Shown piece after piece: positions 34,772 through 43,964 of a stretch of DNA of 64,000 nt. The first letter of the stretch is position 1. Each line of letters opens with the position of its first letter. The notes under the pieces are model-generated. The model ran no database searches, was not told the origin of the DNA, and saw only the letters and a list, made by a program, of their open reading frames with translations. Both the position numbers and the translations under genes were made by a program. Origin of the DNA: Microdochium bolleyi (Eukaryota; Ascomycota; Sordariomycetes; Xylariales; Microdochiaceae); contig KQ964248.1 in assembly GCA_001566295.1 (NCBI GenBank), positions 2,728,001-2,792,000 of the forward strand. The letters run 5' to 3'.

Positions 34772-36380
34772 ATGGTCAACCTCTCGGTCCCCAACAACTA
34801 CACCTTCTCTCCATCCGAGGGCACACCACACCTGACCATTAATCATGATGTTGCTGCCGATCTAGACTCGACCAATGCCTTTGAAGGTGAGAAATCCATT
34901 CTCTCAGCGTTTGAAATGCAGCAGACTAATTTGATCAGGACCGGAGAAGCTGCTCGAGGTCTGGTTCGCACCGAACCCCAATGCGCTTCCCGAGGGCACC
35001 AAGCCGGGCGGCCTCAAAGCCGTAAAGCAGGACACCTGGGTTGGGATGCTTGACATGGTCAACTGCAAGATCCTTTCGGTCTTAGACTCTGAGCATGTGG
35101 ATGCGTACCTGCTGTCGGAGTCCAGCATGTTCGTTTTCCCTCACAAGCTAATTTTGAAGACGTGCGGAACCACGACTCTACTCCTCGGACTGCGTCGTCT
35201 GCTCAGAATCGCTGCCGCTGAGGCCGGGTTTCCGATCCATAATGCGGCCAGCTTGGACGACATCCACGCTGCTGCCACACCCTACAGGGTCTTCTACTCG
35301 CGCAAGAACTTCCTCTTTCCCCACAAGCAGCAGGGTCCGCATAGGAGCTGGAAGCAGGAGGTCAAGTACTTGGACGACATCTTCGATAATGGAAGTGCCT
35401 ACATGGTAGGCAAGATGAACGGCGATCACTGGTACCTCTACCTCACCTCCCCACAGGAATCCGCGGACGGCATGACCTCTCCGGGCTCGGCCAGCACCTT
35501 CAAGATCCCTTGCGGCATGACTTCAGCATTCAACGGCGCTCTCGAGGCAAACGATGAGACTCTGGAGGTCCTCATGACTGATCTTGACCCTGAGAATGCC
35601 AAGAAGTTCTACCTGGAGCATGCGAGTGCGGTCGCATGTGCCCGGCTTGATTCTTCGGTCGTCAAGGGCAAGACTCTTGCTGAGGATGTCAACATGACAG
35701 ACAGTGTGGCGACGGTCAAGACTACCAGCACTGTCGACAGTGCTGCGGAGGAGGTTGACGTCTTCAGCAACGGGAGTGGTTCTGAGCTCTGCGACGATTT
35801 CAACACACCTTTGTCCTCGCAGCTGGACGACGAAGGGCTCACAACCGAAGGCCACGCACTGGGTTCTGTTGTCTCGGACGTCTGCGGGCTGTCAGACGTG
35901 TATCCCACATCCAAGTATCCTGACGCTCGAATCGACTCTTACCTCTTCAGCCCTTGCGGTTTCTCGGCAAACGGCATTGTGCCTGCTCCACAGACCGAAG
36001 ACAATGACGACGCCGCTCGCAAGAACCACTACTTCACGGTCCATGTCACACCGGAGCCGGTGTGTTCCTTCGCCTCTTTCGAGACCAACGTCCCTGGTGG
36101 TCAGAACGGGCGTGAGACTTCCGAGATCATCGCACACGTTGTGGATATCTTCAAGCCGGGCCGGTTCAGTGTGACTCTGTTTGAGGCCAAGACACCCCAG
36201 GCCCTGACCGACAGCCCTCAGGTTAGTGCAGGTCGTAGCAAGACCATGGAGGCTATCAAGGGCTACAAGCGCATCGATCGCATCGTGCACGACTTTGAGG
36301 ACTACGAGCTTGTGTTCCGCTTCTTTGAGCGTGAGGGATGGACTGGCGGCAGCGGAGTGCGGGTTGGGGAAGAGCTCTAA
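34772..36380 (+). CDS. SPE2: S-adenosylmethionine decarboxylase proenzyme
   Basis: The enzyme makes decarboxylated SAM, the aminopropyl donor for spermidine and spermine. Exons 34772-34886 and 34939-36380 (intron 52 bp, phase 1) give 518 residues. The self-processing site LSESSMFVFPHK is intact: cleavage between about E99 and S100 would leave the pyruvoyl group on S100. The catalytic Cys lies in LKTCGTTTLL (C114). The substrate-binding region HVTPEPVCSFASFETN is present near the end. It is longer than yeast Spe2 (about 396) and human AdoMetDC (334). An acidic, Ser/Thr/Val-rich insert lies at about 273-350, before the conserved DSYLFSPCGFSANG block. Catalytic parts are intact, so it should be active. 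Confidence 0.95.
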
Positions 36381-37171
36381 TGCAGCACAATCGAATCTGC
36401 GGGGGAACCAGCTGGGCAAGGACTTGATTCCGTCTCTAAAATACAGTCGTCTTCACGACTCCTGCCATTCTTTTGGATATATTCAATGGGCAATCTCATG
36501 CGTCTACTCTCAGGATGTTTGCGGCATATTAATATCGCCACATTTCTTTCTCATGCGATTTAGCTTTGTGTAAGTAGCAAGTCTGGGACAACTGTGATGG
36601 AGCTCGGACTAAGAGATGTGCATCGATATTTTTGGATGCGTGATCTGAGAGTTTGTTGCCTGTGGCACTGAACGAAGTTGTTTCCGTACTACACAGCACA
36701 CCGTGGCACTACGCGGGCACATAACACCATGTCTTTCGCTTGAGTATGAGACATACTCTTACCCTCGTGGGTGCACTTTTGTCAATGCATGCTCAGTTCC
36801 TGGTCTCTAGTGATGAGACCTTGTGTGTAGCGGTTTCTCTTTTCTCCCACGTCAACAGCATCACCACATTCTTCACTCCAGCTCTAGTGATTCTCCTGCA
36901 ACACGGTTAGAGGTAGAAAGGCCTTGATGGTCTGCGTGGTAGCAGGCCTGCCTGGTTCTTATATCCTCCTGTGACTTCCACAGATTTCATGCCTGAGACG
37001 TGAAGTGGAAACGAGATATACTGACAGCCCTCAACCTCTCATTCCCAACGCCGCGACAGACTCCCTTTGCCAAGCATCGTTGATTGCCGCCCGCCCTCCC
37101 ACTCATCACATATAAAGTCAGCCCTCGTTACTTACTCGCGAACAGCTGCAAACTTCGTCCGTTCGACGAAC
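36381..37171. other. Spacer between SPE2 and secreted protein
   Basis: This 791 bp spacer has no supported gene. A TATAAA near its right end is listed separately. Confidence 0.45.
37111..37116 (+). promoter_or_regulatory. TATA-like element of the second secreted-protein gene
   Basis: TATAAA within CACATATAAAGTC lies 61 bp upstream of the ATG at 37172. It is likely a core promoter element, and then the leader is very short. Confidence 0.4.
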
Positions 37172-38051
37172 ATGAGGGCTCTCCGCCACCTTGCCATGTT
37201 GGCCGCAGCCGCACCGGGATCGAGGCCGCTCGTCGCGGCAGCCCCGACATCTGCAATGTCGGATGTCTCGGACGGCTTCCAGCCTCCAAGAGTCGTTGGT
37301 TTCAAGGACGCGCTTCTATCGCTGCTTGCACCTACCGGAAACCCCCAGGATATCGTCGTCGACGGGGCACTCGTAGATATGGCCTACAGTGAACCTTCCC
37401 TGGCAGAGATCCTAGGTCACGGCCGAGCCGACAACCTCGGCGTGTTGCTCGAGCAGCGCCAGAACAATGGCGACAGTGGCGACGGCGACGACGGCAATGA
37501 CGACGGCGATGAAGATGAGGACAAGGAGGAGCTGTATCTCTGCTCGAATCCAAACTTCGACACGACCTGCGGCGAAGGGTGCATGTGCGCGAGCGTGCCC
37601 GTGACGACAGCTGCGATGTCGTATGGCGGGAAGCCGCCTTGTGGTATGTCACACACACACATACACACACTCTCTTCTTATTCCGCTGGCTGGTTTTTGA
37701 CGGGAGACTTACATCTCTGACGGATCAGCCGCTCTCCCTTACTCGCTCCGCCCGGGCAACCCTCAGGGCGTCTCGTCCGCCAGGGCTTATTCGAAGTGGA
37801 ACTGCACTTTGTTCGCGTAAGTGTACAATGCATTCCATTTCTCCCCCAACGTCGACTTTCGAGGAGGAGACGGTTCGGCGAGTCAGAGTGGCTAACGACA
37901 ATATGACGTGCTGGCACTCTTCAGCGGGCAATATTGCGAGGAAGACACGCCGCCCGCGGAGACGTTCCGGATCAAGCCTGGCCCGCCTGGCCTCGACTCC
38001 CTCGGAGGTTTCGACGATTTGGCGCAGTCATACCGGTGCGAGGCGATTTAA
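37172..38051 (+). CDS. Small secreted protein with acidic tract and C-terminal cysteines
   Basis: Three exons, 37172-37643, 37729-37816 and 37925-38051 (introns 85 and 108 bp), join in frame to give 228 residues. The N-terminus MRALRHLAMLAAAAPG looks like a signal peptide; an alanine-rich stretch follows. A run of Asp, Asn, Gly and Glu (NGDSGDGDDGNDDGDEDEDK) precedes the cysteine part at about 107-130. The C-terminal 100 residues hold eight cysteines, including LYLCSNPNFDTTCGEGCMCA, YSKWNCTLFA and GQYCEED, and end YRCEAI. The first intron carries a CA microsatellite. No known domain is visible. It is a likely secreted fungal-specific protein, and an effector candidate by architecture only. 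The frame and splice sites all agree, but no homolog was checked. Confidence 0.75.
37651..37671 (+). repeat. Short CA microsatellite in intron 1
   Basis: An imperfect CA run lies right after the intron donor of the secreted-protein gene. Confidence 0.7.
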
Positions 38052-38874
38052 GATGTGGTAAGGCACGTTGGGTTTGTGAGCTTGAAGCAGGTCCCAGGGA
38101 GAGACCCAGTCAAGGTTGTGCAAGTCCAGCATTGATGTGGCTGACTTTAAAAGAGAATGTAATGGAATCCCGGTCATGGCCAAGGCAATTGACACTCTTG
38201 GAAACTCGCGGGTGGTAGTAAAGCTGCAACGGCATTCGTCTTTGAATGAGATGGGTTATGGTGAAAATATCCCTACAGTTGAGAGTGTGGTCAAATGGAC
38301 GCCCACAGATAAGACAATACTTTACGTGCCAGAAGCACTCAAGTCTTTCAGTTGCTTGTGAAATTGTTCTTAAACAAGGAACTTAAGAGCAGAACCTTGC
38401 GCGATTCGACTGGGCAATACCTAATTGGAAACCACGCATCGTCAAGGAAGGAGTGATTTATTCTAAATTTGCGATCTGGCCATAGCCCGAGGAGTCTCTT
38501 TGAATATGTTCAAACTGCCATATTCTTTCTTCCAAGGTCTCTTTGTATAATAGGAAATCCTCCATACATCCGAAAATTCGACGAATATGTTTGACGACGC
38601 ACTCTCAGATGGCATGCCTGCGCAGGCTGCTCTGCACCATTGGTGAATATGCATCACCCCTGCCCACGTGCGAATGTGCCTCATGAGGCTGCAGGGACTC
38701 CTCAACCACCAATCCTTGACATGTCCCTTTGCCATCTCACGACCGCAACTACAGCAGAGAAGAAGACGGATCGGCATTCATCCCGAGCATCACCGCAGGC
38801 TTCGTTGCCGCTCCTGCTCGACTGCCTTGGTCTCATCAGCACTCATCGAGCTTGTAGACAGCGGCAGCAGGCGA
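38052..38874. other. Spacer before the HET-domain gene
   Basis: A plus-strand open frame at 38116-38361 has no recognisable features. The frame of the HET gene remains open back to 38674, where another ATG exists. Confidence 0.4.
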
Positions 38875-41244
38875 ATGGACTCTGTCATGCCTCAACCACG
38901 AGCACATGCTTACGCCAAACTGAACCGCACCACCGGAGAGATCAGACTCCTCCATCTCCAACCCGCTGCGTCAAACACAAATCCAGTCAAATGCTATCTC
39001 CTACATGCACCACTGGAGGATACGGATCGCACGCCGTACGAGGCGCTGTCTTACACGTGGGGCATAAGCAGTCGCTCAGAGGCAATCCAGCTCGGCGATC
39101 ACGGGTTTCTCGTCACCGAGAACCTCAAAGAAGCACTGCTGGCGCTGCGTGACCCGCACTCGACGCGAGTCTTGTGGATTGATGCCATCTGCATCAACCA
39201 GGACGACGTTGAGGAACGGGCGCACGAGGTCCTCCGCATGTTGCGCATCTACCAGCTCGCATCCAGGGTCGTCGTCTGGCTCGGCGCGCACAGCGACAAC
39301 AGTGAACTCGCCATGCAGCATTTCCATGAGCTCGACCTGGAGTGGCGGTTGAGTCGCGACCCAGCGGTCCGGACGAGAGTGATACGTCTTCTGAAAAGTG
39401 TCATTTCCAGGACTGTTGCTCTTGGCTACGGACTACTCGTCACTCTGATGTCCCGGTATCTCATTTCCGCGTGGAATATCATCTTCTTTCTGGGCTGGGT
39501 GCCTCTTTTCAGCAGGTCAGGACTGGTCCTCGACTTGGTGCGACTGGTGACTGGCTTCACGTTGTTCGACATGGTCCTCTCGGTCTGGGCCGGATATCGC
39601 GAACTCCGCACGGATCTCGCCAATGACATGGCAACACCGCCGCCAGAGATCGTGAAAGCTCTTGCAGCTTTTTTTGCTCGCACCTGGTTTCGTCGTGCTT
39701 GGATCGTCCAAGAAGTAGCTGCAGCTCAAGATCTGATCATTCTCTGCGGATCCGCACAGATACATGTCATATCGTTCTTCAACGCCACTCATGCGATTGA
39801 CCGACGAGTTGCCAATACATCGACTAGGAGCGCATACGTAGACAGCGGTTACGTAAGAGGAGCGATGCTGCGGGTAATCGTGAATAAGGCAGCAATCGGA
39901 TCGCTCGGCAGCATTGGGGGAGCAGACTTTGGAGCTCGCACCACCAGGGCGGATCGCCTGCTCAACTTGCTTCAGCAATTCAGGTTCGCGGATGCCACGG
40001 ACGACCGGGATAAGATCTACTGTCTCCTCGGACTATCCAGTTTTGCACAAGATGAGAGCGGTGTCAATGAAGACGCCGAGGACAACGCCATTGTACCATC
40101 CTACACACTACCTGCTTGGTACGCCTACGCTTGTCTGGTACGCTCCTTGGCTACAGGAGAAAACGGCTCGCTCGACATTCTACGCCATGCTCAAGGCTAC
40201 AGGAAGATTAAAGACCTACCCTCCTGGACGCCAGACTGGACCTGTCGAAGCGTCCGAGCACCCTCGCCGTCGGTACTAGAATGCAAAGACTTGTCATTTG
40301 ATTCATTTCCGTCACCTCATCTTCCACTCGCATCCTTCTCGGTAGACATGCGCACAATGTCGGTGCGAGGGTTCCTGCTTGGAAGCATAGTGGACGTGAG
40401 CCAGATCATTCTGGCTAGAGCGTCTCCATCCACTTCTTCTGACTTGGCTCCCCAAGGCAGTGCTCCCACGGCAATCGGGGAGTCCGCCACATCTTCGGAA
40501 GCCTCCCAGCAGCAACCAGCATGGACGATGCCACAGTGTGTGCAGGAACGCGAGAAATTACCTGGCTTCACAGGGAGTGTGTTACGTTTCTGGTTCGCAT
40601 TGTCTCAACTGGCCTTCGGAATCAGCGTCGCAGTGCGGAGTCTCGGACTCGCTATCTGGAGTATCCAAACGTTCCTGTACCTGTTCCCGTCGCAAGCTGG
40701 AAAAGGCATGTGCTTCGCGCTCGAAGTTTTAGAAGACACGCAGAATGTCCTGCGAAACGTTGCGCACCAAGCACAGCTCAACGAAGAGAGGAGTGAGACG
40801 TGCAAGAGTCAAAAAGCACGAGAACAAAGCGCCGGCCATCAAAGGGGTGTCTTCGACGATTGCTACCAACAGCACATCGACATAGCCGTGCCCGCGGCCG
40901 CTGAGAACATGTTTGCAGTCGTTGACACCGCAACTCCCGATGGCAAGGACGACGGCAAATACGTGCAGCGCGGTGTCATTTGGCAGTCCAACCTCGAGGA
41001 CACATTTCTTTCCACGCCTGGGTTTGACACTTCGTGCCAAGATCCGCGGTGCGGAGACTTTGTCGTGCTTCTCGTCGGCTCTCGTGACGCGCACATTGTC
41101 AGATTTAATGATAGCAATGGGGACGAGTACTGCTCCTTGGTGGGCATTGCGGAGCTGGGTATAGCAGTAAGATGGATGTGGAGGGCTGCGGTGAAGGAAT
41201 TTGACGAGGGCAAGCGCGACTTGCTGACATTTGACTTGAAATGA
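38875..41244 (+). CDS. HET-domain (heterokaryon incompatibility) protein with hydrophobic segments
   Basis: HET domains mediate nonself recognition and programmed cell death when incompatible fungal strains fuse (family knowledge). A single exon of 789 residues is assumed from the ATG at 38875; an in-frame ATG at 38674 would add 67 residues. The domain signatures are YEALSYTWG (about 55), VLWIDAICINQDDVEER, SRVVVWLGAHS and FRRAWIVQEVA. Unusually, a strongly hydrophobic stretch at about 175-248 lies between the WLG and WIVQE blocks, inside the domain. Another occurs at about 572-605 (FALSQLAFGISVAVRSLGLA). These could be membrane segments. The C-terminal part has no NACHT or repeat domain. The partner gene is not evident nearby. 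Confidence 0.9.
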   Translation: MDSVMPQPRAHAYAKLNRTTGEIRLLHLQPAASNTNPVKCYLLHAPLEDTDRTPYEALSYTWGISSRSEAIQLGDHGFLVTENLKEALLALRDPHSTRVLWIDAICINQDDVEERAHEVLRMLRIYQLASRVVVWLGAHSDNSELAMQHFHELDLEWRLSRDPAVRTRVIRLLKSVISRTVALGYGLLVTLMSRYLISAWNIIFFLGWVPLFSRSGLVLDLVRLVTGFTLFDMVLSVWAGYRELRTDLANDMATPPPEIVKALAAFFARTWFRRAWIVQEVAAAQDLIILCGSAQIHVISFFNATHAIDRRVANTSTRSAYVDSGYVRGAMLRVIVNKAAIGSLGSIGGADFGARTTRADRLLNLLQQFRFADATDDRDKIYCLLGLSSFAQDESGVNEDAEDNAIVPSYTLPAWYAYACLVRSLATGENGSLDILRHAQGYRKIKDLPSWTPDWTCRSVRAPSPSVLECKDLSFDSFPSPHLPLASFSVDMRTMSVRGFLLGSIVDVSQIILARASPSTSSDLAPQGSAPTAIGESATSSEASQQQPAWTMPQCVQEREKLPGFTGSVLRFWFALSQLAFGISVAVRSLGLAIWSIQTFLYLFPSQAGKGMCFALEVLEDTQNVLRNVAHQAQLNEERSETCKSQKAREQSAGHQRGVFDDCYQQHIDIAVPAAAENMFAVVDTATPDGKDDGKYVQRGVIWQSNLEDTFLSTPGFDTSCQDPRCGDFVVLLVGSRDAHIVRFNDSNGDEYCSLVGIAELGIAVRWMWRAAVKEFDEGKRDLLTFDLK

Positions 41245-42147
41245 TCAAAAGAAGGCTAGGAAAGACGTGTGCGGCCTTATATGTTCTTCACATTTGGACT
41301 CAGCAAGGCGGCTCAGTATATCCACTGAGCAGTATTCAGATCAGGTCCAGTGCCAACTGTGTGAAATACAGACAATCAGCAGGCTGCGTAAGCCCATGCT
41401 CGCCTTTGAGCATCTTGATTTGTGTTTGCGTCTCGGACTTGGTCTATGTCGATAGTTGTGTCTGAAAGGTTGAATTACTGCTGGGAAATCCTGCCAGGAG
41501 ACATGGCGCCTGTCTCTCCGGACGTAGCGAGTGGCAAGCTGTCTCATACCCGCTTGTTACAGCAGCATGTACTGCGTACGGTGAATTGGCGGCAAGACGA
41601 GCTGGGGACCCCCACCGGGTCTGACATAGGATGACAGCGGCTGGCTGCGGGCGAACCCGCGCAGGGACAGGGATCCGAAGCTGGGCATCGTCACCTTATC
41701 AGTTGGCTCTGTCTGGTCTACAGTGCTCGGGACCTGAAGCTTGCTCTCCTTAGACACAACTCTCAGCGGCTACGATATCGCAGTAATACCACAACCGTTC
41801 CACGATATTGCTCCACGACCCAAGACACTTGCCAGCTCAGAGACGTCATCATATAGATTTCGAAGACGTCTCGGAGAAAGGAACATTGTCGACTTCAGCA
41901 CTCAGCGTGCTTGCCACAGGCGTCTAGCGGTGAGCTTGGTGACCCTGGCTCTTCAGTAGCCTGACAGGCCAAGATCCCCGACAGCAAGACGATACTCACA
42001 GCCGCCCTCTCCTTGGCAAAGACACACACGTTGGCTGCCCCTTGTACTGGACCACCTGGACCCGTCTCTCTGTAACGCACACAGTGAGACACGCCCTGCC
42101 ACCCGAACCTACGCAAGAAACAGACAGAGAGAGCCTCAGCAGACGCG
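41245..42147. other. Spacer between HET gene and dehydrogenase
   Basis: This 903 bp spacer has short frames with no supporting features. It includes the dehydrogenase promoter. Confidence 0.45.
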
Positions 42148-43494
42148 ATGGCGGAGCCGACCAACACGCCACTGCCGACGGCGCCGGGGACCCCGATCTC
42201 GGCGACCCCGCGCTCGGCGTCCCCCACGCACCACCACCCGGCCGGTGCCGCCATGTTCCAGCACCCGCCCATCCCCATCTTCCCCTCCGCCCACTCGTCC
42301 CGCAACGTCTCGGTCGACCACGGCGCCGCCGCCGGCCTCGACGCCGTCCTCGCCGGCACCAGCGCCAGCAGTGGCGCCGCTGGCTCGAAGCCCGTCGTGC
42401 TCCACCTCGGCGACCCGGTCCACTTCAACCCGGCCACCTACGCCGCCTTCGCCCAGCTCTTCCACGTCGTCCGCCCCTCCGCAGCAGAGCGCAGCCGCGA
42501 CGCCTTCGCCGCCGCCCTGCGCGAGCGGCGATGGGGTGACTTCTTCGCCATCTTCCGGCCCTTCTGGTCCACCGGCGGCGAGATGGGCAACTGGGACAGC
42601 GAGCTCATCGCCCTGCTACCGCCCAGCGTCCGCGTCTTCGCCAGCGCCGGCGCGGGTTTCGACTGGGTCGACACGCGCACCCTCGGCGAGCGCGGCGTCG
42701 TCTACTGCAACGGCAGCCTCGCGGCCGCCGAATCGGTCGCCGACTTCGCCGTCGCCATGATCATCTCGACCTTCCGCATGCTGCCGTACTGCATGTCGGC
42801 CGCGTCCCACCCGGACACGTTCCACGAGTGCCACGTCGGCGCGCCCGCGCAGTCGCACACCCTCCGCGGCAAGACGCTGGGCATCATCGGCCTGGGCAAC
42901 ATCGGCCGGGCCATCGCGCACAGGTGCTCCCTCGCGTTCGGGATGCGCATCGCGTACCACGACATCGAGAAGAAGCCCGCCGACCTCGAGGCCCAGCTGT
43001 CCGCGCACTTCTGCCCGACGCTGCAGGATCTCGTCTCGCAGAGCCACTGTGTCGTGCTGGCCATCCCCTCGGCCGCTGCGTCTTCCTTTGCCACCACAAA
43101 CGGCGATGGCAACAGCGCCGTCAACAAAGCCTCCTCTTCTGCCTCGGCGGCAGCAGTCATCAACGCCGAGATCCTCTCCCATTTCCCTCGCGGCAGCCGC
43201 TTCGTCAACGTCGCGCGCGGCTCCCTCGTCGACGAAGACGCCCTCGCCGACGCCCTCGATGCCGGGATCCTCAGCAACATCGCGCTCGACGTGCACGCCG
43301 ACGAACGCCGCGGCGTGAGCAGCGCCCGGCTCGCCGGCTACGCGGGCACCCGTGCCATGCTGACGTGTCACAACGCGGGGGGCACCGTGGAGGCGCACGC
43401 CGGGTTCGAGGAGCTCGCGATGCGCAACATCATGGACGTCTGGGCGGGCAGCGGGAAGGGCCTGACGCCGGTGAACCTGCAGTTTTTGAAGTGA
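42148..43494 (+). CDS. D-isomer-specific 2-hydroxyacid dehydrogenase
   Basis: This NAD(P)-dependent oxidoreductase interconverts 2-keto acids and D-2-hydroxyacids (glyoxylate/hydroxypyruvate-type). A single exon gives 448 residues. The first 75 or so are Pro/Ala/Thr/His-rich and likely disordered. The catalytic domain then starts near SKPVVLHLGD. The Rossmann motif GIIGLGNIGRAIA lies at about 244-256. The catalytic Arg is in FVNVARGSLVDE (about 356), the Glu probably in ALDVHADER, and the His in LTCHNAGGTVE (about 406). Most relatives have Pro rather than Cys before this His. An Ala/Ser-rich insert sits between the NAD site and the Arg motif. The exact substrate cannot be told. Confidence 0.93.
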   Translation: MAEPTNTPLPTAPGTPISATPRSASPTHHHPAGAAMFQHPPIPIFPSAHSSRNVSVDHGAAAGLDAVLAGTSASSGAAGSKPVVLHLGDPVHFNPATYAAFAQLFHVVRPSAAERSRDAFAAALRERRWGDFFAIFRPFWSTGGEMGNWDSELIALLPPSVRVFASAGAGFDWVDTRTLGERGVVYCNGSLAAAESVADFAVAMIISTFRMLPYCMSAASHPDTFHECHVGAPAQSHTLRGKTLGIIGLGNIGRAIAHRCSLAFGMRIAYHDIEKKPADLEAQLSAHFCPTLQDLVSQSHCVVLAIPSAAASSFATTNGDGNSAVNKASSSASAAAVINAEILSHFPRGSRFVNVARGSLVDEDALADALDAGILSNIALDVHADERRGVSSARLAGYAGTRAMLTCHNAGGTVEAHAGFEELAMRNIMDVWAGSGKGLTPVNLQFLK

Positions 43495-43964
43495 AGTGGA
43501 TGCCCACTGGGCAGTTTGGATTGCATGGGCTGATTGAATTCTTGTGAGGGGCTGGCTGTGTTTCATGCCCCTCTTGCTTGTTTTTCTGTTCCTTGATATT
43601 CCACGTTGTCAGTCCATCCCGACCCTGCCTCCCCTCAAGAAATGAGTCACGACACACTATCATGAACACCAAACATACTTTTAGAAATGAATCTTGATGG
43701 TTATAAATATATATAGATTATGAGCGGGCAGACTGGTGTGTCTTCTCCACGGCTATATGCAGACTTGCTCTACTGTATGCAAAAAAGCTCGGAAACAACG
43801 ACGACGGGAATCCACTCCACAACTCTCTCCCGAGGAGGGGGGGATCTAGCTTTGCCATGACCAAGCACGTACATGCTGGTCTCCTCCATGGTGGAATACT
43901 CCTTTCCAAATACATTCAGCTTGAACCCCCACCGAGATACAATCCAAGCGGCAGGTGTGTGAGA
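43495..43964. other. Convergent 3' flanks, AT-rich
   Basis: This 470 bp spacer includes an AT-rich tract (TATAAATATATATAG near 43702). No gene is seen. Confidence 0.5.

Noticed and set aside
38116..38361. 81-codon frame between the secreted gene and the HET gene
   Set aside because: Short, no domain, no evident splice extension; more likely 3' UTR.
42148..43494. Possible horizontal transfer of the GC-rich dehydrogenase
   Set aside because: The Pro/Ala-rich extension and high GC at third positions also occur in other genes here; no phylogenetic evidence is available.
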